Shown here one piece after another: positions 49,877 to 56,964 of a stretch of 64,000 nt of DNA. The stretch lies in NCBI GenBank assembly GCA_913062645.1, contig CAJXVW010000001.1, positions 310,001 to 374,000 of the forward strand, read 5' to 3'. Within the stretch, counting starts at the first letter, position 1, and each line of letters opens with the position of its first letter. The notes below the pieces were generated by a model. It did no database searches. It saw only the letters and a list, made by a program, of their open reading frames with translations, and was not told the DNA's origin. The translations under genes were made by a program, and so were the position numbers. The DNA comes from an uncultured Mycoplasmatota bacterium. GTDB taxonomy: Bacteria > Bacillota_I > Bacilli_A > Izemoplasmatales > Izemoplasmataceae.

Positions 49877-52547
49877 ACGGGTTCAGAGATTCTTGCAGAT
49901 ACGTGTAGAACTCCTCCATGTTGACGATGACGTACTCGTCCGGATGGTTCTCGTCGAGCAACAACATGATGCGGTAAAAGTCGGTTGGGCTGAGCGAGAC
50001 GACCTCGCCGGGACCGGGTTCGGTCTTGTATTGTGACAAGGTGAAATCGTGGTCGAACACGACCCCGTAATACCCGACCACAAACTGATTGGGATCGTTG
50101 AGAATCTTGTGGTAGATCTCTTCGGCCTGGCCCATGTGCTGACCGATGAGATTGGTGAAGGTCGTTGTCACCGATGCCTCGGTGATGAGTTCGAACCCGC
50201 CTTCTGCGAAACTGGCGTCTTCGAGGTGAAACAGCCTCGTTTTGTCGAAATAAACGGAGATCACGGTTTCATCCAGCATCGAAGAGGATCGATCGACGCT
50301 GACGATCAGTTCGTGCGTTCCAATCGATGCGGCGACGCGTTCGTCGAGAACCAGTTCGGTTCCGCCGACGGTTTTGATCAACCGGATCGTCCCGCCGGAG
50401 ATTTCCACGGCATACCCATCCCCATTGGCCTGGGTGAAGAAGCGGATGACGGCTTCGTCGGTGGTGGTGCGAACCAGATCGGTCTGGATGTACCAGTAAT
50501 CACTGGATGTGGGTTGCTCGTAGCGATGGGAATCATGGACCGTCAGATTGTTGATGTTGACAAGTGAACTGTATCCGCGTCGCGGATAGAAGACGTTGCG
50601 CCGATTGTAAAACAGCATGTCGGACATGTAAATTGGGCCGGTCGGTTCCCAGGGGTTGATGCCGAACGCACCGGTGTAGCCGGATGCGATCAGATAGTCC
50701 CCGGTGAAGGTCGGACTGAACGTGTCACCGAACATGAACAGATCGTTGTAGGTGTCGACGTACGCTTGGTCGCTCGCTTGGAGGATCAGCTGGTTGTAGG
50801 CGACGATCGCGGCGACGGCATCGGATGGCATCTGGGTGTCGATGTCAACGTAACCGACACTGGAGGATCCGCCGCTGAAGAAATAGTCGTTGGTGGTCAT
50901 CGTGTCATAGGTGTATTTGGTGATGATCGGGAACTCGAGCGCGGTGACGCCGATATGCCCCCAGTTGATGGGGACCGATCCGCGGTAGGGATCGAGCCAG
51001 GAACCTTGTTGAAAGGTCATCGGGGCTTTGAAGGTGTCCCCCTCGCTGGCAAGGAATGTGACATACGTCTTGGTGGGGTCGTAGCCATCAAGGACGAATT
51101 CGCTTTTTTGGGTGAAGGTCTCGTCGACGGGGATGACATGATAGAGACTGAGGTTCTGATTGCCAACGGGATTCAACAGACCACCGTAGCGACCGACGAA
51201 ATCCAAACCGCTTCCTTCCTGATCGACCCAGCCATAGACACGGAAATAGACCGATTGCTCATCGAAGTACTCGCAGATGCGGGTGTAGAGTTCGTCATCG
51301 TAGGTTTCGTAGGTCGGCTTGAGATCGAAAAACATCATCTGTTGTTGGACCGCATAATCCATCGCTTCGCTGGTCAGTCCCATGAACTTGTCGGTGGCGA
51401 AGAGCTCCTTGAAGTTGTCGAACAGGAAACCATAGCCCTGTTGGGCGTTTGACACGTTGTAGAAATCGAAATTGTCGGAAATGTATCCGCTGAGTAGTAC
51501 GCCATTGAGTGTGAACGATTCGATCAGTTCGATGTCGAGCTGTTGTTCGGCTTGGTACAATACGCCTTCCGGCACCGGCATGTAGTAGGTGACGGCGGCA
51601 ATCATCGCCCCGAAATCAGCATCGCTGGCGACCCAGTTGTTGTAGCTCTTGTAGTCGTCGTTGATGGCGATGATGTCGGAAAAGTAGTGTTCGAACGTTG
51701 TCAGTATTTCAAGAAATGACGTAAGTTCGACGAACGTGTATCCTTCGTCTTCGATGTAGTCTTTCCAGATGGAGTCGGTATACGTATAATAGGCGTTGTT
51801 CAGATCGATGATCATCAAATTCGGTTGGTTGCGGTTGACGACCCCCTGGATCGCCTTGGCGGCGATGTGGTAGTCGTAATAGGCGGGGATGCTGGATTCC
51901 AGGATGTAGTAAATCACGCCGTCATCCACGTCGTCTACCGGATCGACGGGAACGAATGGTGTCTCGGTTAACTCGATCGCGAAGGTTTCACTGCTTTGAT
52001 TGCCGGAGGAATCGGTTGCCGTCACGACCACCTCATAGATTCCTGGTTCGTTGAAAATAACATTGTCAAAGTTGATGTTTTTTTCAATGTTCTCCAAGTT
52101 GTCGTAATTGTCTGTTATGGTGATTGCAGCAGTAATGTCGCTCACTGTGGCGGTATCGGGAAACTCGAGTGACGACATGGAAATGGATGGTGGATCGAAG
52201 TCGGCAACGACAATGTTGATGGTCCGTTGCGTGGTGTTGCCAGCGGCGTCCGTCAGTTCGAGAACGACAGGGTATGCATCCACTTCGTTTTGGTCAAAGC
52301 CGTCGTCATCGATCGATAGATCGGCGATTGTCAATGAGGTGTCGGTATCGTCATCTACCGTGAAGAGGTCACGGATTGCGAATGATGCATCGAATACATC
52401 GACCGTGATCACAAGATCATTCGTGACAACCTCACCTTGATACAAGATACGAGGAGGAGTGGTATCAAGAATGGGTTCCGTAGTGGGTTTGCAGGCGGTT
52501 AGAACCAGCAGCAGCAAGAGGGATACAATGACACTTCGATATCGCAT
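49875..52547 (-). CDS. GxGYxYP-like lipoprotein, putative glycoside hydrolase, with Ig-like domains
   Basis: 890 residues. Lipobox LTAC (Cys 19). Two HYR/DUF5011-like Ig domains (about 40-185) are followed by a large domain (about 195-640). That domain opens YDYHIAAKAIQGVVNRNQPNLMII, the pattern I associate with the N-terminus of GxGYxYP putative glycoside hydrolases, and contains VYGWVDQEGSGLDFVGRYGG and GSSSVGYVDID where the name-giving motif should be. The motif is degenerate: only the central Gly-Tyr remains. The C-terminus (about 690-850) is a LamG- or CBM-like sandwich. GAGGTG precedes ATG 52547. Surface polysaccharide binding or cleavage is likely. Confidence 0.6.
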   Translation of the reverse strand: MRYRSVIVSLLLLLVLTACKPTTEPILDTTPPRILYQGEVVTNDLVITVDVFDASFAIRDLFTVDDDTDTSLTIADLSIDDDGFDQNEVDAYPVVLELTDAAGNTTQRTINIVVADFDPPSISMSSLEFPDTATVSDITAAITITDNYDNLENIEKNINFDNVIFNEPGIYEVVVTATDSSGNQSSETFAIELTETPFVPVDPVDDVDDGVIYYILESSIPAYYDYHIAAKAIQGVVNRNQPNLMIIDLNNAYYTYTDSIWKDYIEDEGYTFVELTSFLEILTTFEHYFSDIIAINDDYKSYNNWVASDADFGAMIAAVTYYMPVPEGVLYQAEQQLDIELIESFTLNGVLLSGYISDNFDFYNVSNAQQGYGFLFDNFKELFATDKFMGLTSEAMDYAVQQQMMFFDLKPTYETYDDELYTRICEYFDEQSVYFRVYGWVDQEGSGLDFVGRYGGLLNPVGNQNLSLYHVIPVDETFTQKSEFVLDGYDPTKTYVTFLASEGDTFKAPMTFQQGSWLDPYRGSVPINWGHIGVTALEFPIITKYTYDTMTTNDYFFSGGSSSVGYVDIDTQMPSDAVAAIVAYNQLILQASDQAYVDTYNDLFMFGDTFSPTFTGDYLIASGYTGAFGINPWEPTGPIYMSDMLFYNRRNVFYPRRGYSSLVNINNLTVHDSHRYEQPTSSDYWYIQTDLVRTTTDEAVIRFFTQANGDGYAVEISGGTIRLIKTVGGTELVLDERVAASIGTHELIVSVDRSSSMLDETVISVYFDKTRLFHLEDASFAEGGFELITEASVTTTFTNLIGQHMGQAEEIYHKILNDPNQFVVGYYGVVFDHDFTLSQYKTEPGPGEVVSLSPTDFYRIMLLLDENHPDEYVIVNMEEFYTYLQESLNP

Positions 52548-52566
52548 AAAAACACCTCGGTTAAGA

Positions 52567-52583
52567 ATGGAAAAATTTTCCAT
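52567..52583. promoter_or_regulatory. Perfect palindrome in the leader of the GxGYxYP-like gene
   Basis: ATGGAAAAATTTTCCAT, perfect 8-bp arms around one base, 20 bases upstream of the start codon and downstream of the promoter. Either an operator or a small RNA hairpin. Confidence 0.55.
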
Positions 52584-52607
52584 TTTTGAATTGATTAAGT
52601 CAATGCC

Positions 52608-52636
52608 ATTATATATGAAATATAGAAAAGAGTAAA
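52608..52636 (-). promoter_or_regulatory. Promoter of the GxGYxYP-like gene
   Basis: Minus strand: TTTACT (52636-52631), 17-bp spacer, TATAAT (52613-52608). Confidence 0.6.
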
Positions 52637-52824
52637 GACAAACCGAAAATAAGAAACAGAAATTGTGGAGTTCGCAAGACATGGTCAAATGATCAAAAAA
52701 GTAGTTCATATACGAATTACATGAAGCTCTATTTAGAATAAATATGGCTTTGTTGTGTGTTTTAAGTGTTGTGGAATATATTTTCATATTTTTTTTATTT
52801 ACAAAATAATATTTCCAAAACATA

Positions 52825-52853
52825 TTGACTAAAAGCGCTTTCTATACTAAAAT
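52825..52853 (+). promoter_or_regulatory. Promoter of the aBig lipoprotein gene
   Basis: TTGACT (52825-52830), 17-bp spacer and TAAAAT (52848-52853). Confidence 0.65.
52830..52843 (+). promoter_or_regulatory. cre/LacI-type operator between -35 and -10
   Basis: TAAAAGCGCTTTCT fits the cre consensus TGWAARCGYTWWCW at 13 of 14 positions. Lying inside the spacer, it would repress when bound by CcpA or a LacI-family protein. Confidence 0.75.
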
Positions 52854-52890
52854 AAAAATGGTAACAACCCCATACATGGAAACGTGAGAA

Positions 52891-52906
52891 TGGAAAAAAA
52901 TTTCAA
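52891..52906. promoter_or_regulatory. GGAAA/TTTC palindrome in the leader
   Basis: TGGAAAAAAATTTCAA, an imperfect relative of the palindrome at 52567-52583, again about 20 bases before a start codon. Confidence 0.3.
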
Positions 52907-52925
52907 AAAGGAGAGAAAATTAAGG

Positions 52926-54800
52926 ATGAAAAAAGTTTTAGCATTGCTTCTGACGTTCACGTTCGTCCTGGTTCTCAGCGCCTGTACGGATCTGGAACCA
53001 ATCACCACGGACCTGACCGATCTGGAAGATCAAATTGCTGCCTTGGAAACCACCATTGAAGAACTTCAAACCGCTTTGGATGCCGCTGAAGCCGACATCG
53101 ATCAAGCGGAAACCGACATCGATGCAGTTGAAACCGATGTGGATGCAATCGTGGTTCCTGAGTTCACCTTCGACGCAGGCACCTTGACGGTATCCGGCAC
53201 CGATCTCACCGAAGATCTTACTTTGCCCGATCCGGCTGGTGTTGAAATCGTCTGGTCGTCTTCCGACAGTTCCGTACTGACTGCAGACGGACACGTGATG
53301 CGTCCTACCGCCACGCGTGGTGATGTTGCTGTCACGCTGACCGCGATCATCATCGATGGAAATCTCGTCTCAACCAAGTCGTTCGACTTCACGGTGCTCG
53401 CGCTCGACATGACCGACAAGGAAAAAGTGGAAGCTGCTCTTGAAGCGATTCCGGCGATTCCTGACGAAGTTACTGAAGATCTCGAACTGCCGACCGAAGT
53501 CGGTGGCGCGCAGATCATTTGGGAATCCAGCAATCCTGGCGTTCTGACGGCCGATGGTAAAGTCATGCGTCCGCATTACGACTTCGCCAACGAACAATCG
53601 GTTCTCACCGGCTACATCGTTGCCGGCAAAGAGCTCAAACTCTACAAGAAAACCGTCACCGTCCTGAAAATGGACTACGCCGTACACGGCAGCCTCGGCA
53701 ACCCGTTCACGGTTCACCTCCAAACTCAGGCTGGCCATCGCATCTTCGTTCCGATCGAGAACGTCGACAAACCGGCCTACACCTACAACGAAGAGTTCCC
53801 CTACATTTGGACTTCGGAATTCGGAACCAACATTCCGGCTTCGATCAATGGTTGGGGATTCGCCATCAGCGTCAATGCTGACGGCACCGTCAATGCGTAT
53901 TACGATGGTCTCAACGGCAAGATGAAAATCGCGGACGGCACCGAAACCGTCATCAACGCCCAACATTATGCTAAAGACCAAAGCGATAGCGATCCGGCAT
54001 GTGTCGCAGATGTCTCGGCTTGTCCTGGTCTGCCGATTCCGGCCGACGGATACGTCATCGTCTTCCAGAACACCGGCGCTTCGAACAAAAACAACCGCCA
54101 GTTCGGTTACACCTACATGAGAGATCTTGAAGACATCATCATTGAAGGTCTCACGACGACTCCGTCGACGATGCAGTATGAAGTCTACGGCGGCGTATGG
54201 TGGAGAGGCACCGCGACCGTTTGGGTACCGAAAGCTTACATCAACCCCGACGTCAGCACTTTCGATTATGACAGCGTTCTCGTCCTTGGCGACGATGCCA
54301 ACAGCGATGGTGTGCCTGATGCTACCGCAAGCACTCCGGTCATCTTCACGAATTCTTACAACACCCCGGCTGGAACGGCTTATGATGACAGCATCGACAT
54401 CAACAACAACTGGGGTATCGCAGCGGAAATCACTCCGGAAACCGAAACCATTCAGTTGATCGGTGAAGAAGGAAGTGAAACCGAATACGTCCTCACCAAT
54501 CCGTGGCAGATCTCGCGCGTTTATGACGCCATCGGTGGATCGATCAAAACCCGCATTGGTCCGTTCCTGAGTGAAAGCACTCCGGTATCGGGCGGCGACT
54601 ACGGATCGAACATCCTGCTCCCGACCAATGGTTGGGTCATGGTCTTCCCGGGAACGTCTTATGGCTATGCATCCGACGCTGACGTTTGGAATCGTCGCAT
54701 CGGCGCCGATTACTTCTATCACCTCGAAAACTGGATCTTCGATCCAATGCTGGTTGAAGCAACTGGCATCCAGACTCCGGTCAAAGGTGCTTGGGAATAA
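52926..54800 (+). CDS. Surface lipoprotein with coiled coil and atrophied Ig (aBig) domains
   Basis: 624 residues. Lipobox LSAC (Cys 20), then a coiled-coil stalk (about 25-75, with the repeat ETDIDAVETDVDA), then two aBig-type Ig domains (about 80-165 and 170-255; each with DL-LP, IxWSSSxxxVLTADGxVMRP). The last 360 residues, rich in Tyr, Trp and Asn, form an unrecognised domain with a single Cys pair (CVADVSAC). No catalytic motif is evident, so a polysaccharide-binding role is inference. AAGGAG lies 12-13 bases before ATG 52926. Confidence 0.75.
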   Translation: MKKVLALLLTFTFVLVLSACTDLEPITTDLTDLEDQIAALETTIEELQTALDAAEADIDQAETDIDAVETDVDAIVVPEFTFDAGTLTVSGTDLTEDLTLPDPAGVEIVWSSSDSSVLTADGHVMRPTATRGDVAVTLTAIIIDGNLVSTKSFDFTVLALDMTDKEKVEAALEAIPAIPDEVTEDLELPTEVGGAQIIWESSNPGVLTADGKVMRPHYDFANEQSVLTGYIVAGKELKLYKKTVTVLKMDYAVHGSLGNPFTVHLQTQAGHRIFVPIENVDKPAYTYNEEFPYIWTSEFGTNIPASINGWGFAISVNADGTVNAYYDGLNGKMKIADGTETVINAQHYAKDQSDSDPACVADVSACPGLPIPADGYVIVFQNTGASNKNNRQFGYTYMRDLEDIIIEGLTTTPSTMQYEVYGGVWWRGTATVWVPKAYINPDVSTFDYDSVLVLGDDANSDGVPDATASTPVIFTNSYNTPAGTAYDDSIDINNNWGIAAEITPETETIQLIGEEGSETEYVLTNPWQISRVYDAIGGSIKTRIGPFLSESTPVSGGDYGSNILLPTNGWVMVFPGTSYGYASDADVWNRRIGADYFYHLENWIFDPMLVEATGIQTPVKGAWE

Positions 54801-54818
54801 TCGTCCATCATCCAAAAT

Positions 54819-54847
54819 TAAGCTGCTGAATCCAGCAGCTTTTTTTT
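54819..54847 (+). terminator. Rho-independent terminator
   Basis: AAGCTGCTG/CAGCAGCTT stem followed by eight T. Confidence 0.88.
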
Positions 54848-54918
54848 GACCACTTTTTACATTCTCCAATCCCAACGAAATATTAAAATATTTATATTTT
54901 AAAAAGAGCCATACTTTA

Positions 54919-54947
54919 TTGACTTTTTTCACTAAATCCCGTACAAT
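54919..54947 (+). promoter_or_regulatory. Promoter of the sugar ABC operon
   Basis: TTGACT (54919-54924), 17-bp spacer and TACAAT (54942-54947), with an AT-only UP-like stretch at 54883-54905. Confidence 0.7.
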
Positions 54948-55039
54948 GAAATTGTAAATATTTTTGATAAATTGAAACAAAATTGGTAAAAAATTCCAAA
55001 AAAATCACAAGTGGTCACACTCATAGGAGGAAAACAGGA

Positions 55040-56890
55040 ATGAAGAAATTATTACTGCTTGGCAGCGCCTTGGCACTGGCTCTGACGCTCGCCGCCTGCA
55101 ACGGCAACGACACACCGGAAGTCAACTGTGAACTGACACCGGATGCCCCGGAATGTCAAGAACCCGTTGAATGCGAAACGGGATATCATGAAGAAGACGG
55201 CGAATGCGTGCCGGATGCCGTGGAATGCGAAACCGGCTACCACGAAGAAAACGGCGAATGCGTCCCTGACGCACTCGAATGCGAAACCGGATATCACGAA
55301 GAGGATGGGGAATGCGTACCCGACGATGTGGAAGATACCACCCCACCGGTCATCACCGTCGACTCCTTGTTGCCCGTCATTTTTGACGAAGGCACGGCCG
55401 AGCCGGATTGGACAACGTACTTCTCGACCGACGATGCAACGGCAACCCTGACGGTCGATGCCGCCAGCGCCGACATGGATACCGTTGGTTCGTTCATCGT
55501 CTCGGCGACGGCGACCGATCCCGCCGGCAACACGGCCGTCCGCGATCTCGTCATCACGATTCAGGCCATCGTCATTCCGTTTGGCGACTGCGATCCGAAC
55601 TTCCCGGCCGAAGAAGTCGTTCTCGATTTCGAAGGGGAACCGATTCGCTTTGCAACGTGGATGCGCAACTTCCTCGATCCGTTCTATCTGTTTGCCAAAC
55701 AAACGGAGTTGAACGCGCAGAAGAAGACGTGTTTCACCCGTGCCGAAAACGAGCACGACACGGCCATCGAATGGGTCTCCTACTTCAATGACCTGAATCA
55801 TTACAACGAAATCATCCAAGCCCAGATCGACGGCGCACACAACGCCGATCTGTATAACATCAACTCCCATTATCTTGGCATTCTGGCACGAGCCGGAGCA
55901 ATCAAACCGATCACCCAGTATGTCGAACAGTACTTCCCTGAGTATTACTGGGAATCCAATCTTCAGGTCGGTACTTGGGATGGCGAAATCTACGGGTTCT
56001 GGAACGAACGTCAGAACGTCAACATGACGATTTATGTCAACCTTGATCTGATCGAAGAATACTCGCAAGTCAATCCGGCCGAACTATGGCAGGACGGCGA
56101 GTGGGACTGGGACGCCTTCACGACGATGGCGGCCGAAGTCAAAGCCAACGCTCCGGAAGACTTCAAGATTTTCGGCATCAACCCGCTTCAGGCCGGCATG
56201 TACTTCATCGGTTCCAACGGCGGCAAGACGATCGATCCCTACACCAATGAGTTCATGTTCGACGATCCCAAGACCGTCCGCGCGCTCGAGTTCATCCAGA
56301 CGCTGACCGAACAAGAGTACATCTGGTTCTCCGAAGACGGCACCGACACCGCGACTCGCGCGGAGTTCACCTCCGGCAACATGCTGTTCTACTTCGGCAG
56401 TGACTGGATCAGTGGCGACAGCTCAATCTTGAAACCAGGTTCGGCCGTCCAGTTCACACTCGGCATGACCCCCTTCCCGGTTGGTCCCGATGTCACTTCG
56501 ATCGCAACCGAATATCGCCTGCCGATCACCGTCGGCAACCTGTGGGTCGTTCGTGGTGACGCGACTGATGCGGAGGCGGAAGCCTATGTGCAATTCTTCA
56601 GCAACATCATCCCCTGGGGCGACGATGTCGAACAGGACTTCCGTTATTACAAGACGATGGAAGACCACACCGACGATCTCACCAGTTTGGAAGCATACAT
56701 CAGCATCTCACGCTTCGGTTACTTCGAAAAGACCTATCTCTTCGAGCTGGCCTGGGGTGACGATCTCACACCTGGCATCGGCAACCTGTACGGCGACATC
56801 GCCGGTGGCGCATCCATCAGCGCCACGTTGGACGCCGCGCTCGCCGCACTCGAAGCGAAACGCGACGAGGCACTCGGCATTACCGAATAA
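55040..56890 (+). CDS. Sugar ABC transporter solute-binding lipoprotein with Cys-rich repeats and Ig-like domain
   Basis: 616 residues. Lipobox LAAC (Cys 20). Then three 18-residue repeats (about 43-96, pattern ECETGYHEExGECVPDx), an Ig-like HYR domain (about 98-180) and a full family 1 solute-binding domain (about 190-616). The last has WNERQNVNMTIYVN, GEWDWDAFTTMAAEVKAN and FTSGNMLFYFGSDW, typical of CUT1 receptors. Extra surface modules before the receptor are unusual and may form a disulfide-bonded stalk. AGGAGG precedes ATG 55040. Terminator-like hairpin follows. Confidence 0.85.
   Translation: MKKLLLLGSALALALTLAACNGNDTPEVNCELTPDAPECQEPVECETGYHEEDGECVPDAVECETGYHEENGECVPDALECETGYHEEDGECVPDDVEDTTPPVITVDSLLPVIFDEGTAEPDWTTYFSTDDATATLTVDAASADMDTVGSFIVSATATDPAGNTAVRDLVITIQAIVIPFGDCDPNFPAEEVVLDFEGEPIRFATWMRNFLDPFYLFAKQTELNAQKKTCFTRAENEHDTAIEWVSYFNDLNHYNEIIQAQIDGAHNADLYNINSHYLGILARAGAIKPITQYVEQYFPEYYWESNLQVGTWDGEIYGFWNERQNVNMTIYVNLDLIEEYSQVNPAELWQDGEWDWDAFTTMAAEVKANAPEDFKIFGINPLQAGMYFIGSNGGKTIDPYTNEFMFDDPKTVRALEFIQTLTEQEYIWFSEDGTDTATRAEFTSGNMLFYFGSDWISGDSSILKPGSAVQFTLGMTPFPVGPDVTSIATEYRLPITVGNLWVVRGDATDAEAEAYVQFFSNIIPWGDDVEQDFRYYKTMEDHTDDLTSLEAYISISRFGYFEKTYLFELAWGDDLTPGIGNLYGDIAGGASISATLDAALAALEAKRDEALGITE
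55166..55327 (+). repeat. Three 54-bp tandem repeats encoding 18-residue Cys motifs
   Basis: Units at 55166, 55220 and 55274. Protein identity is nearly complete while many third codon positions differ, so the protein sequence is under selection. Confidence 0.85.
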
Positions 56891-56908
56891 CAACCGACAC
56901 GCAATGGC

Positions 56909-56941
56909 ATCAAATCGGGGGTGTTCCACTCCCGATTTGAT
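56909..56941 (+). promoter_or_regulatory. Strong intercistronic hairpin
   Basis: ATCAAATCGGG/CCCGATTTGAT, perfect 11-bp stem, with only a weak T-rich tail. Likely protects the receptor mRNA or reduces read-through to the downstream genes. Confidence 0.65.
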
Positions 56942-56964
56942 CCACTTTCTTTTGAGGTGATGAT

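Larger units (their letters stand above)
52548..52925. other. AT-rich divergent control region
   Basis: About 380 bases between the two lipoprotein genes. It contains the minus-strand promoter and palindrome, an AT-rich middle with no gene, then the plus-strand promoter with its cre/LacI-type operator. Confidence 0.65.

Noticed and set aside
53370-54980. A 536-codon minus-strand open frame over the aBig lipoprotein
   Set aside because: Same reason: it is antisense to a well-supported lipoprotein and encodes a composition-biased product.
55166-55327. EGF or chitin-binding domains
   Set aside because: Only two Cys per 18-residue unit; both domain types need more.
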